Source: Lachnospiraceae bacterium
Lineage (GTDB): Bacteria > Bacillota > Clostridia > Lachnospirales > Lachnospiraceae
Direction: 5' to 3'
Assembly: GCA_009774215.1 (NCBI GenBank)
Contig: VSNH01000056.1
Span: 1 to 20,968, forward strand
Length of the DNA stretch: 20,968 bases
This document shows, piece after piece, positions 12,741-20,927 of this stretch. Position 1 is the first letter of the stretch; every line of letters starts with the position of its first letter. Position numbers and translations under genes: made by a program. Below the pieces are notes generated by a model. That model was not told the DNA's origin and did no database searches. It worked only from the letters and a program-made list of their open reading frames with translations.

Positions 12741-15161
12741 ATGGCGCAATTATTTTCTGTGGTTTTATCATTATCGTTATCCGGCGCGCTGGTGGGACTG
12801 TTGATCCTGCTGTTTCGCCCGCTTACCGGCCGGTTTTTTGCAAAAAAATGGACGTATTATCTGTGGCTTTTGGTGATTGTGAGGCTGCTTGTGCCGTTAC
12901 ATGCGGACATCAATTTGATGGGATATTTGTCGGCGGAGCTGACGGCGGCGGTGGCTGGACAGACCGATGCGGACGGAGAGGCAGGAGAGAGTGTACATGG
13001 GGGAACGGTGCCTGATGTTCTGCAAAGTGAGCAGAGAAGCACTGACAGTAAGGTGGAAAAGTCTGCCGGGACGGGGACTGACCATACAGAGACAGTGCAA
13101 ACGGTATCGAACGGGGAAACGGCCGGGACAGCCGGCAGCGGCACAGATGAAAAAACGGCGGGCGAGAGATGGGCACAGATTTTTCGTGTTGTGAGTATAC
13201 TGTGGATTTGCGGGGTTCTTTTTGCCGCGCTGAAGAGGTTTTATGTTTATCGACGTTTTGCCAAAGAGGTTCATGCGGCAGGCGGGCCGCTCACCTTGGA
13301 AAAAGTCCTTTATAAAAGTGCGGAGATTCAGACGAGACTTGGAATTGGAAAAACGGTGCCGCTCTATGAGAGCACGGCAATCAACAGTCCGATGCTGATC
13401 GGATTCTGGCGGCCGCGCATTTATCTGCCGCAGGCAATGCTTGCGGAGTTTACCGGGCGGGAGAATGATATTTGTCTGGTTCTGCATCACGAGTTTGTTC
13501 ATTATAAAAGGAAGGATATCCTGTATAAATGGCTGTTTCAGGCTGTGCTGTGCGTGCATTGGTTTAATCCGCTGGTATATGTGTTTAGCCGCCGGTTTCA
13601 TGTAGACTGTGAGCTTGCCTGTGACGAAACGGTGTTAAAGCTTTTGTCGGAGGAAGGGCGCAGGGCATACGGAAATGTGCTTTTGGATGTGGCACAGAAA
13701 CATTGGTCTGAGAATGCGCTTTCTGGGAAAGATGGAAGGCTGTACAGCAATGTGCCGGCCATGACCCTTCTGGAGGAAAAGAGTACGCTAAAGGAGAGAC
13801 TGCATGGAATCGCGCGCTATCATAGGAGAGGAATCGTAGTCGGGCTCTGCTCGGCGGCAGCGTTTATTTTGTTTTTTTCGGTGTCTGTCGTCTGTGGCGC
13901 GGCGGGTACCGAGCGCGGTCTCGGGGAAACTTTTGCTATGGATTATAGAAAGGGTTTCATGGGGCTTACGGAGCATTTCTGGGAAAAAAGCATGTGGTCT
14001 CAGATGTGGGGAGATTCCTTTGATCTGGCTCAGCCGATCATGGTGAGCAGCAGCGGAAAGGCTTATCGGATGTATGATGATGACGCCTTGATTGCAGAGG
14101 ACAGTGAAAGCGATTGCTGGCGCGCGTGGTCATACATGGGCGGTGACAGCAGTGTAAACGTGAGTAAGTTTATGCTTAACGGGTCCGATACGTTATGGAT
14201 TTTGTATGCCAACAAGGAGACGACGGTTCAGGTTTCTTCTGCGTTTAACCGCTACGACGGCCGTTTTAAAATTGTTTGTGTCAAGCCGGATCAGACGGTG
14301 CAGACGCTCAATGAGAGCGGTGAGGAGAATACTGTGAAGATTACGCTTCCTCAAGGAAGAAATGTGATCAAGATGGTCGGGCAGAAGGCGAAGCTGGAGG
14401 CACTCGACATAACATACGGGGCGGTCAAAAAGGGAGATATTGACAGTATTTATGTGGATGAGAATGAGGAGTATGCTTATCAGGTTCTGAATGGGAGCCG
14501 GCCATTCGATTTATCCAGAGTGAAAGAGGCACTCCCTCATTTGGAGGAGGAAGAGATAAGCAGATTATGCCGGCTTGCCTGGCGGGAAGAGGTTGTTCTA
14601 TCAAAGGACAACTGGCAGGAACTGTGGATTTATTCGGATGAGAACCTGACATCGCAGTATCTGCTGGAGGAGCTGCAGGCCGGAAGGATCAGCGAATTTG
14701 ACAGTGGCATTTTGCGCGTCATTGCTCCCTATATGAAGGATGAGACCGTGAGCGAGTGCTTCCGATGCCTTTTGGAGCGCGGCGGTGTGTCCGGGTCGGA
14801 CTGGGAGGATATCTTTATTTATTCCGATTCGGAGAAGTCGGCACAGTATCTGGCGGAGGCGCTTCGCAGAGGAGGGGCGGACAGTTTCAATGATCAGATT
14901 CTGGATCAGATCTGCTTTCGGGTATCCACCAGATCCTTGACGGATATCGTGACGGCGTTAGACAAGAATCAGTTGTCCTTTGAGGGGCTGACGGAACATG
15001 TGCTGCCCTTTGTGCAGAAGCAGGAGGAGGCCGCGACGTGCGTCTGCTATTATATCGACCTGGGAAATGTGCTTTCGGATGAGGAGCTTCGGAAGATAGA
15101 GGGTTATTTGCGTGAGCAGGACTTTTACCGGGTTGTTGAATATAACGGGAAAGGAAAATAA
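12741..15161 (+). CDS. BlaR1-family M56 membrane protease without a PBP domain
   Basis: An 806-residue signalling protease. TM segments lie at about 3-26, 37-54, 147-164 and 364-386. The M56 peptidase motif is HHEFVHYKRKD (249-259; HEFVH zinc site) with the downstream Glu in ELACDETVL. In BlaR1 proteins this protease leads to cleavage of BlaI. A Ser/Thr/Gly-rich region (about 70-142) lies between TM2 and TM3. After TM4 there is no SxxK...SxN...KTG penicillin-binding module. Instead there is a beta-rich part (about 395-565) and a helical part (about 590-800) with two internal repeats starting WQELWIYSD and WEDIFIYSD. GGAGG lies 6 nt before the ATG at 12741; the upstream in-frame GTG at 12720 has no such site. 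It follows BlaI by 65 bp. The sensed signal is unknown. Confidence 0.9.
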   Translation: MAQLFSVVLSLSLSGALVGLLILLFRPLTGRFFAKKWTYYLWLLVIVRLLVPLHADINLMGYLSAELTAAVAGQTDADGEAGESVHGGTVPDVLQSEQRSTDSKVEKSAGTGTDHTETVQTVSNGETAGTAGSGTDEKTAGERWAQIFRVVSILWICGVLFAALKRFYVYRRFAKEVHAAGGPLTLEKVLYKSAEIQTRLGIGKTVPLYESTAINSPMLIGFWRPRIYLPQAMLAEFTGRENDICLVLHHEFVHYKRKDILYKWLFQAVLCVHWFNPLVYVFSRRFHVDCELACDETVLKLLSEEGRRAYGNVLLDVAQKHWSENALSGKDGRLYSNVPAMTLLEEKSTLKERLHGIARYHRRGIVVGLCSAAAFILFFSVSVVCGAAGTERGLGETFAMDYRKGFMGLTEHFWEKSMWSQMWGDSFDLAQPIMVSSSGKAYRMYDDDALIAEDSESDCWRAWSYMGGDSSVNVSKFMLNGSDTLWILYANKETTVQVSSAFNRYDGRFKIVCVKPDQTVQTLNESGEENTVKITLPQGRNVIKMVGQKAKLEALDITYGAVKKGDIDSIYVDENEEYAYQVLNGSRPFDLSRVKEALPHLEEEEISRLCRLAWREEVVLSKDNWQELWIYSDENLTSQYLLEELQAGRISEFDSGILRVIAPYMKDETVSECFRCLLERGGVSGSDWEDIFIYSDSEKSAQYLAEALRRGGADSFNDQILDQICFRVSTRSLTDIVTALDKNQLSFEGLTEHVLPFVQKQEEAATCVCYYIDLGNVLSDEELRKIEGYLREQDFYRVVEYNGKGK

Positions 15162-15218
15162 AGGGAAACTGGCTGTGATATCGGAGATGGCAGAAAGGTA
15201 TCAACAACAAGATAAAAG

Positions 15219-16514
15219 TTATTTCTTGGGGAAGACCGCCTTTATGCAAAATACCATTTCTTTACATTCCAGTGTATAGCTGCCGTTATATTTGCGGATC
15301 ACTGAATCCATGCTGGAAAGCCCGAAACCATGTTGCTTTTCATCCTTTTTACTTGTTTTTACCGAATTGTTTTTGATTTTTATGTTTTCGGGAACCGTAT
15401 TGGAGAAAATCAGGGTATAAAAATGTGCATGGTCATTCCCTTTGATTGTGATACAGGGCTCCGTGGCTCCTGTTGAACCTTCCAGCGCGTTATCAAGTAA
15501 ATTTGAAAAAACAGCACATACGTCAATGGGGGAGAGATTGGCAAGCCATGCAAAACTGCCTTCACATGTAAGGCGTATGCCGACATTGTCCGCGTACGCC
15601 TTTTTGATGGAAATTACAGTATCTGCCGCATGGTTTCCCGTGATGCAGAAACTTTTTGAAAGCATGGGATTCCCGGATAGTTCGCTGATATAGCTTTCCA
15701 TCTGTGCATATTGTTTCGTATTGCACATTTCCTGAATGACCTGCAGGTGATTACGCAAATCATGCTTCAGAATTTTGATTTCCCAGCGATTAGTCTCTTC
15801 TAACTCCAGGCTCTCCAGCTGCATGGCGATGTAATTTTGTGCGTGAGCAGCATCTCTTTTCTTGTTTGCCCGGTCCCGCGCAATGATGAGATAACTCCAG
15901 TATGCAAGAAAAACAGCCAGCATAGAAAACGCAGCAAATAAATCAAATACGATGCTTAATTTATATTCCAGCGTGTTATTATATACCCCCATGCTCAGCA
16001 GCATAAACAGGGCGAAGATAAAAAAGGAAAAAAATCCTGCGACTTCAAGGAATTTCAGCCGCAAATCAATTTTTTTGATGCGGCATAATACATAGGTTCC
16101 TATCAGTAATGCGGTAAGGCTAAGATCGGCAATACAACCGGGAAGGGTAAGAGAACTGATGCCATAAAGTTCATCAAAGTCGTTTCTTGTGATCAGAGGG
16201 ATCATAAACATCGGAAATACCGCCGTCAACGTATAAAAAAGACAGGCAGGAATGATCATAAAAAGATTGTAAATGCGGTTGCGGCAGCAAAAAAAATCAA
16301 CAGCCGGAAGTATGCCCAAAACAGTGATTGTGACAAGATGATCGGCATCTGTTATGAAAACAAAAACATGAATGACAAGAAAAATAAGAATAATGGATAG
16401 TAATTTTCTGGCATGAGAGGTAAATCCTTTGGCAAAAAATAAGAGATAATAAAATAATATGATCAGTGATGCCATTACATTTGATACAGATATTAAAATA
16501 TTTTCTGCTGCCAT
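15219..16514 (-). CDS. GHKL-type sensor histidine kinase (AgrC-like)
   Basis: A 431-residue sensor. Residues 1-212 contain about six to seven hydrophobic segments, with no large external domain, as in AgrC-type receptors. The phospho-acceptor box is KHDLRNHLQVIQEM (250-263; His251), followed by a GHKL ATPase domain with NLLDNALEGS (338-347, N box) and HGFGLSSMDSV (395-405, G box). AgrC-like kinases often sense peptides or lipids in the membrane. It follows the response-regulator gene by 37 bp. AAGGAG lies about 12 nt before the ATG at 16514, slightly far. The downstream gene on the other strand is the BlaR1 homologue, convergent with a 57-bp gap and no obvious terminator. Confidence 0.92.
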   Translation of the reverse strand: MAAENILISVSNVMASLIILFYYLLFFAKGFTSHARKLLSIILIFLVIHVFVFITDADHLVTITVLGILPAVDFFCCRNRIYNLFMIIPACLFYTLTAVFPMFMIPLITRNDFDELYGISSLTLPGCIADLSLTALLIGTYVLCRIKKIDLRLKFLEVAGFFSFFIFALFMLLSMGVYNNTLEYKLSIVFDLFAAFSMLAVFLAYWSYLIIARDRANKKRDAAHAQNYIAMQLESLELEETNRWEIKILKHDLRNHLQVIQEMCNTKQYAQMESYISELSGNPMLSKSFCITGNHAADTVISIKKAYADNVGIRLTCEGSFAWLANLSPIDVCAVFSNLLDNALEGSTGATEPCITIKGNDHAHFYTLIFSNTVPENIKIKNNSVKTSKKDEKQHGFGLSSMDSVIRKYNGSYTLECKEMVFCIKAVFPKK

Positions 16515-16551
16515 CTTCGTTCAAGACTCCTTTCGCAAGCTTGTTATTTCA

Positions 16552-17253
16552 TTATAAAAACGCCTCAAAAGCATCTTTAAATGCGGCTGATTTTCTATAG
16601 CTTATGGGAAGCGCAGTCCCGCAGTCCATCAGCACTGACAGATTGCCGCAGCTTACGATGTGCTCCATATTGATATAATATTTTCTGTGGATACGGCAGA
16701 AGTTTTTGCCGGTCAGCGTTTCCTCCAAATGGTGCAGGCTGCTGGCAGTAATAATCGTTTCTTCCCTGCGCGGGGTTTCTTCCGTCCAATAATGGACAAA
16801 AGAATATTTGTCTTTCACTTCAATATAGATCAAAGATTCTGACTTGATGATAACGCTTTCGTGGAAGGATTTGATGATTATTTTTTGCGAAGAAGATGCA
16901 ATACTCTGCAAATCGTCTAAAACCTTCAATACATCTTCCTTGACAACAGGTTTCAGTAAATATCTGAAGACGCCCGCCTCATAGCCTGACGGGGCGTATT
17001 CCACATAGTTTGTTATCATGCAGAAATATACATTTTCATCCAGCTTTCGGACTGCCCGGCATAGTTCTATTCCGTTCATGGCTTTCATCACGATGTCACA
17101 GAATACGATATCGTAGCGCTCTCCTTTTTCGTAATCCGCTAACAGACTCTCGGAGTCGGGATAACATTTTGCATTGATATCTTTCATGTCAAAGAAAAAA
17201 CGCCAGATTTTATCTGCCATTATCTTTTCATCTTCACAAATTGCAATTTTCAT
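16552..17253 (-). CDS. LytTR-family response regulator (AgrA/VirR-like)
   Basis: A 233-residue regulator with a receiver domain (1-120; acidic CEDE at 6-9, phospho-acceptor Asp53 in VFCDIVMKAMNG, and Lys101 in YLLKPV) and a C-terminal LytTR DNA-binding domain (about 130-232; IIIKSFHESVIIKSESLIYI, then FCRIHRKYYINMEHI). AGGAG lies about 6 nt before the ATG. With the GHKL kinase it forms one two-component operon. LytTR regulators bind pairs of short direct repeats; I did not identify a confident pair here. The divergent membrane protein gene across 164 bp is the most obvious candidate target. Confidence 0.93.
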   Translation of the reverse strand: MKIAICEDEKIMADKIWRFFFDMKDINAKCYPDSESLLADYEKGERYDIVFCDIVMKAMNGIELCRAVRKLDENVYFCMITNYVEYAPSGYEAGVFRYLLKPVVKEDVLKVLDDLQSIASSSQKIIIKSFHESVIIKSESLIYIEVKDKYSFVHYWTEETPRREETIITASSLHHLEETLTGKNFCRIHRKYYINMEHIVSCGNLSVLMDCGTALPISYRKSAAFKDAFEAFL

Positions 17254-17352
17254 GTCGCTCTCCTTTTGTGTTTTGCGCTTGCGCCGATATTTGGCACGCC
17301 TGCGTAATTTTTCACCTCTATTGGTGGCGGTATGCTATGCTTTTTTCGGATG

Positions 17353-17403
17353 AGTCAATTGATTTTAACACAGGAAAGAAAAAATGATAAGTAGTTTTAC
17401 TTA
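17353..17403. promoter_or_regulatory. Divergent control region of two-component and membrane genes
   Basis: TCAATTGA (17355-17362) is an 8-bp palindrome that gives a -35-like TTGACT on the minus strand and TTGATT on the plus strand, so back-to-back promoters are possible; the -10 boxes are poor on both sides. Next to the plus-strand ribosome binding site, TAAGTA (17388-17393) and TACTTA (17398-17403) form a perfect 6-bp inverted repeat with a 4-nt loop. Confidence 0.3.
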
Positions 17404-17417
17404 AGGAGGGGATTTCA

Positions 17418-18335
17418 ATGAAGGCAAATGATGTTTACAGGGAAACCATCAAATTTGTGTGGATGAAACTTGCTCTGGGAGCGTGCGCTATTCTGTTTTC
17501 CGTTGTGCTGGGGCTGCTTTTATTGGGAATATCGGCATTATCCCAAAACGAAAGCGTGATCACATTATCTCTGATGTTATGGATCGGAGCTTCAGCAGGG
17601 GGCGTGGGCGTTACGCAATATTACATAGGTTATCTGCTGAAGGCGGGACATATAGCGGTGGTTACCCATCTGGTGAAGACAGGAAGCCTGCCGGAAGACC
17701 AGTTTGCATATGGTAAGCAGGTCGTAAAGGAGAAGTTTGCAACGGCAGCGGCATACTTTGCGGTGGATCGCCTGGTGTCGGGAGCTGTGAGGCAGATTAA
17801 CAGAACGCTGAATATTGTGGGTGGTTTTCTGGAAAACATTCCCGGAATGGAGTCACTGGTTTCCTTTGCCAGAACCTTCATTGACATTGCGCTTGGGAAT
17901 CTGGATGAATGCTGTATGGCATACACTTTCTATCAAGCGGATCAGTCGTCCTTTAAGAGCGCGGCTGACGGTGTAGTCATTTATTTTCAAAACTGGAAGA
18001 CCATTTTAAAGGATGCCCTTAAGACGGCAGTAATAGTTGTCGTCATTTCAGGCATCGCATGGTTCCTGCTAATGTTTGGTATCGTCGGCATTCTTGGTGT
18101 TTTGGGTGTGCCCGGCATTCTGGGGCTTTTGGCGGCGCTGGTGCTGACGGTAATGATTATGATGATCATTAAATCCTCCGTAATGGACAGTTATATCATG
18201 GTATGCATGGTATGTTCCTATTTGCAGGTTGCTCCGACTACGGAAATCACGTTTGACTTATATGATAAGCTGTGCAAACTGTCGTCCAAATTTAAGACGC
18301 TGCTGCAGAAGGCAGGAGAAGCTGGGGCTATGTAG
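17418..18335 (+). CDS. Multi-pass membrane protein of unknown function
   Basis: I do not recognise a named family with confidence. The 305-residue product has hydrophobic segments at about 17-40, 47-72, 203-225, 229-252 and 255-270. The pair at 216-240 is very rich in Gly, Ile, Val and Leu (FGIVGILGVLGVPGILGLLA). A soluble or amphipathic loop lies at about 95-195 with VDRLVSGAVRQINRTLNIVG and DECCMAYTFYQADQ. There is no ATPase motif or signal peptide. AAGGAGG gives a strong ribosome binding site 7-8 nt before the ATG. It is divergent from the GHKL/LytTR operon, which suggests regulation by that system; this is inference from arrangement. A strong terminator follows. Confidence 0.85.
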   Translation: MKANDVYRETIKFVWMKLALGACAILFSVVLGLLLLGISALSQNESVITLSLMLWIGASAGGVGVTQYYIGYLLKAGHIAVVTHLVKTGSLPEDQFAYGKQVVKEKFATAAAYFAVDRLVSGAVRQINRTLNIVGGFLENIPGMESLVSFARTFIDIALGNLDECCMAYTFYQADQSSFKSAADGVVIYFQNWKTILKDALKTAVIVVVISGIAWFLLMFGIVGILGVLGVPGILGLLAALVLTVMIMMIIKSSVMDSYIMVCMVCSYLQVAPTTEITFDLYDKLCKLSSKFKTLLQKAGEAGAM

Positions 18336-18370
18336 CTGGTACAAAGATAAAGAAGGAAATGTTTTTTTGC

Positions 18371-18405
18371 GGGCTGTCCGAAAAGGGATGGCCCTTTTGT
18401 TTTGA
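18371..18405 (+). terminator. Intrinsic terminator of the membrane protein gene
   Basis: GGGCTGTCC (18371-18379) pairs with GGATGGCCC (18386-18394), with two G-U pairs, and is followed by TTTTGTTTT. It lies 35 bp after the stop codon of the membrane protein gene. Confidence 0.85.
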
Positions 18406-18431
18406 CAAGTATTTTGATCTCAGTATATAAT
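18402..18431 (+). promoter_or_regulatory. Strong SigA-type promoter of the AlbA_2 gene
   Basis: TTGACA (18402-18407) and TATAAT (18426-18431) are both perfect consensus hexamers with an 18-nt spacer. The -35 overlaps the tail of the preceding terminator. Transcription would start near 18438, leaving a leader of about 60 nt before the AlbA_2 gene. Confidence 0.75.
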
Positions 18432-18500
18432 TACGGAATAAGTATAGGTAGATATGTTCTGGAGGGAAGTTATTTATAAATTTATTTTGGGGGATCAGAT

Positions 18501-20027
18501 ATGATGACAGATATTCGGCCTATTTTTTCTAACAATGAGGAATTGAGAGAGTGGCTGTTGAATGTACATGAAAAATATTGTGTTGAATTAAAGAAGGCGC
18601 AGGAACTGCCAAATGCTTTTTGGGAAACTTACTCTTCGTTTTGCAATACGGCTGGCGGCGTTATTGTGTTAGGTGTTGTAGAAAAACATCCTCAAAATGA
18701 AATTCAGGGAGTTGGTAATCCCACTAAGACAATAACCAGCCTATGGGATCAACTTTCTAATAGAAACAAAGTTAGTTTTAAAAATCTTAAGAATGAGGAT
18801 GTTACAGAGCATATAATTGATGAGAATACAACTATTATTGTAGTTAATGTTAAAGAGGCGCCAGAAGGGGAGAAGCCGGTATATATAAATGACAAGTTGG
18901 AAAATACCTGGATTCGTACTGGTGATGGAGATCGTAAGGCCACGAAAGAGGAAATTGCAGCTTTTTTAAGGAATGCAAAACCAGAACAGGATAATTTAGT
19001 ATTGGACAATTTCGGCATAGGAGATTTGGACCCGGATTCGGTTCTGGCTTTTAAAGAGCGGATTCATAAAAGATATCCAAAGCAAAAATATTTAGAAATG
19101 ACGAATGAGGAATTTATCTCGGAAATAGGAGCAGGTGCGGTTGACCGGGTTACTGGAACATTTAAAATTAAAAGAGGGACACTATTATTTCTTGGGAGAG
19201 TGAATGCGATAAAGGAGGTCTATCCGCATTATCATGTAGATTATTTTAATCGTAGAGGAAGCAACTCCAGATGGTCTGATAGAGTTACGGATGACGAACC
19301 GAACGAATATCAGATGAATTTATATGATTTCTTCTTTATCGTATATGGGAAACTAAAAATATTGTTAAAAGAAACGTTTGAGCTGGATCAATACCAGCTA
19401 AGGATACCGTTTTCTGATTTTGACGAAACGATACGGGAGTGCCTGGTTAACTGTTTGGCTCATGCGGATTATGAACAGGGATATCCTTCAACTAAAATAG
19501 AAGCTTTTGATGGATGGTTTCACTTTGTCAATCCCGGAAAAATGCTTATTTCGAAAAGACAGTTTGTAATGGGTGGTGATTCAAGACCAAGGAATGAAAT
19601 TATTATGAAGTTGTTTCGACTGCTTGGAGTTTCTGAGAGGCAGGGGTTTGGTGGACCGCTTATTTATAAGACGGCAATATCGAATGATTTCAGAAGGCCG
19701 GAAATAAATACAGATATTGAACATACGGAATTAAAGGTATGGAATATTGATTTGGCAGATTCTTACTCGAATTTAACAGAAGACGAGAAAAAAGTTTTGC
19801 GGTATATTGTTAAGAACGGTGCAGATAGGTCATTGCGTGAGCTGGCCCCGGCACTTGGGCTTACAGAATATAGAGTTAGAAAAGCAATCGCTTCTCTGGT
19901 AGATGAAAAGCATTTACTACAAAAGGCAGGAAGAGGTAAGTCGACAAAATATTTTTTGGAAATGGCAAGTGTGGAGATGCTTACACATTTACAGATGGCG
20001 TTGGAGGTATTAAAGAGCTGTATGTAA
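18501..20027 (+). CDS. AlbA_2 (Schlafen-type) domain regulator with ATPase-like and wHTH parts
   Basis: A 508-residue protein. The N-terminal AlbA_2 domain (about 15-155) shows CVELKKAQELPNAFWETY, then FCNTAGGVIVLGV (48-60) and TWIRTGDGDRKATKEE (136-151), the typical pattern of the PF04326 family. The middle (about 295-400) resembles the divergent HATPase_c_4 module with RECLVNCLAHADYEQG (312-327) and FVNPGKM (342-348). The C-terminus (about 425-485) is a winged helix (DEKKVLRYIVKNG, then LGLTEYRVRKAIASL). Family members are annotated as putative transcriptional regulators; some Schlafen-like proteins act on RNA. The gene is clearly more AT-rich than the BlaR1 and peptidase genes, suggesting separate acquisition. 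GGGGG lies 7 nt before the ATG. Four TACGTTnGA repeats begin just after its stop codon. Confidence 0.87.
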   Translation: MMTDIRPIFSNNEELREWLLNVHEKYCVELKKAQELPNAFWETYSSFCNTAGGVIVLGVVEKHPQNEIQGVGNPTKTITSLWDQLSNRNKVSFKNLKNEDVTEHIIDENTTIIVVNVKEAPEGEKPVYINDKLENTWIRTGDGDRKATKEEIAAFLRNAKPEQDNLVLDNFGIGDLDPDSVLAFKERIHKRYPKQKYLEMTNEEFISEIGAGAVDRVTGTFKIKRGTLLFLGRVNAIKEVYPHYHVDYFNRRGSNSRWSDRVTDDEPNEYQMNLYDFFFIVYGKLKILLKETFELDQYQLRIPFSDFDETIRECLVNCLAHADYEQGYPSTKIEAFDGWFHFVNPGKMLISKRQFVMGGDSRPRNEIIMKLFRLLGVSERQGFGGPLIYKTAISNDFRRPEINTDIEHTELKVWNIDLADSYSNLTEDEKKVLRYIVKNGADRSLRELAPALGLTEYRVRKAIASLVDEKHLLQKAGRGKSTKYFLEMASVEMLTHLQMALEVLKSCM

Positions 20028-20028
20028 A

Positions 20029-20116
20029 TACGTTTGAGAATCGTATGATTTACGTTAGAAAATTACTAGAAACACTGGTAAATAGAGGATTTTTACGTTT
20101 GAAATACGTTCGAAAA
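20029..20116 (+). repeat. Four phased TACGTTnGA direct repeats
   Basis: Copies start at 20029 (TACGTTTGAGAA), 20051 (TACGTTAGAAAA), 20094 (TACGTTTGAAA) and 20105 (TACGTTCGAAAA). Start-to-start distances are 22, 43 and 11 bp, close to whole turns of the DNA helix. The array fills the 20028-20140 gap after the AlbA_2 gene. It could be a binding-site array or an attachment or recombination site; no function is established. Confidence 0.6.
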
Positions 20117-20143
20117 TGAAAGAAACTAGCAAAAAACTGATTT

Positions 20144-20215
20144 AAGGAGTGCTGCATCTGTCATTATATTGACCTGGGGAATGCGCTGACAGATGCACAG
20201 CTGCGGGAGAAAAAG
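20144..20215 (+). pseudogene. Remnant of a BlaR1-type C-terminal tail
   Basis: Translated from 20159, the sequence reads CHYIDLGNALTDAQLR, which matches CYYIDLGNVLSDEELR near the end of the BlaR1 homologue (15045-15092) at 11 of 16 residues and 36 of 48 bases by my count. Differences are largely at third codon positions. A TGA precedes it at 20138 in the same frame and the rest of the gene is absent. It ends inside the ribosome binding region of the next gene. It looks like the scar of a deleted second BlaR1-like gene or an intragenomic recombination product. Confidence 0.55.
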
Positions 20216-20216
20216 G

Positions 20217-20885
20217 ATGTCATACCCAATGGTGCATTTAAAAGTCGCATATGGGCTGCTTGTGCAGTATGGCGGCGGGTGGATAGAACGACCGGGAGAT
20301 TTCCTGCTCGGTTCCGTTGCGCCGGACGCGGTGCATTTTCACGACAGATATGATGTATCTTTGAAAGAGAAAAGTCATTTGTGGGAATTTGGACCGCGCT
20401 GGGGTATAACGGTTGACAGTGAGGGCTGGCTGGAGGCAATCCGCAAGTTCTGGAAAGAAAATCAAAGCGTCGGAAACCGGGACTTTATGGCGGGTTACTG
20501 CACGCACCTTTTGACGGACTGGGAGAACGACAGATGCATCTGGACGCCCTTTCGGGAAAAGATGATGCAGGGCGCAGACCTTGACGAAGTGTACGGGCAG
20601 TATGCGGCGGAAGCTTACGGTATCGACCAGTGGTTATATCAGAATGATAGAGAGTCGCCGGAAATCTGGCGGCTTTTGGAGCAGGGACAGATTTGCGGGG
20701 TAGAAGGCTGTATTTTGAAGGAGGATCTTGCACGGCAGAAACAGTCTCTTTTGTATGAGCAGTTTGTCGGGAAAGCGGTAGCAGATGTGAGCGGGTATCG
20801 GTTTTGCACGAAGGAGATTATGGAGAGATTTATGGAAACGTGCGTGGAGAAGATTTGCAGAGAAATAGGGGATTTTTACGAATAA
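20217..20885 (+). CDS. Zinc-dependent phospholipase C-like protein
   Basis: A 222-residue protein resembling the PF00882 zinc-dependent phospholipase C/S1-P1-nuclease fold in its simplest bacterial form. Visible markers: MVHLKVAYGLL (5-15, His7), FLLGSVAPDAVHFHD (29-43, Asp37, His40 and His42), KSHLWEFG (52-59, His54) and FMAGYCTHLLTDWEND (90-105, His97 and Asp101). These are suitable zinc ligands. There is no signal peptide, so it may be cytosolic. An in-frame ATG at 20193 would add eight residues, but the start at 20217 is preferred because GGGAG lies about 7-8 nt upstream and relatives begin just before the MVHL motif. The substrate is not known. The ribosome binding site sits within the BlaR1-tail remnant. 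Confidence 0.82.
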   Translation: MSYPMVHLKVAYGLLVQYGGGWIERPGDFLLGSVAPDAVHFHDRYDVSLKEKSHLWEFGPRWGITVDSEGWLEAIRKFWKENQSVGNRDFMAGYCTHLLTDWENDRCIWTPFREKMMQGADLDEVYGQYAAEAYGIDQWLYQNDRESPEIWRLLEQGQICGVEGCILKEDLARQKQSLLYEQFVGKAVADVSGYRFCTKEIMERFMETCVEKICREIGDFYE

Positions 20886-20904
20886 AATATGATTGAATTA
20901 TAAT
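20875..20904 (+). promoter_or_regulatory. Candidate promoter of the partial gene at the right edge
   Basis: TTTACG (20875-20880, 4 of 6 to TTGACA), an 18-nt spacer and a perfect TATAAT (20899-20904). It lies 24 bp before the next ATG. Confidence 0.4.
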
Positions 20905-20927
20905 AGCATTTATATAAGGGGTAGATT

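Noticed and set aside
12897..13601. 234-codon minus-strand open frame inside the BlaR1 gene
   Set aside because: It is antisense to a well-supported M56 coding region, has low-complexity composition and no ribosome binding site of note.
13741..15161. Penicillin-binding sensor domain in the BlaR1 homologue
   Set aside because: I found no SxxK, SxN and KTG series in suitable order; the region has beta-rich and repeated helical parts instead.
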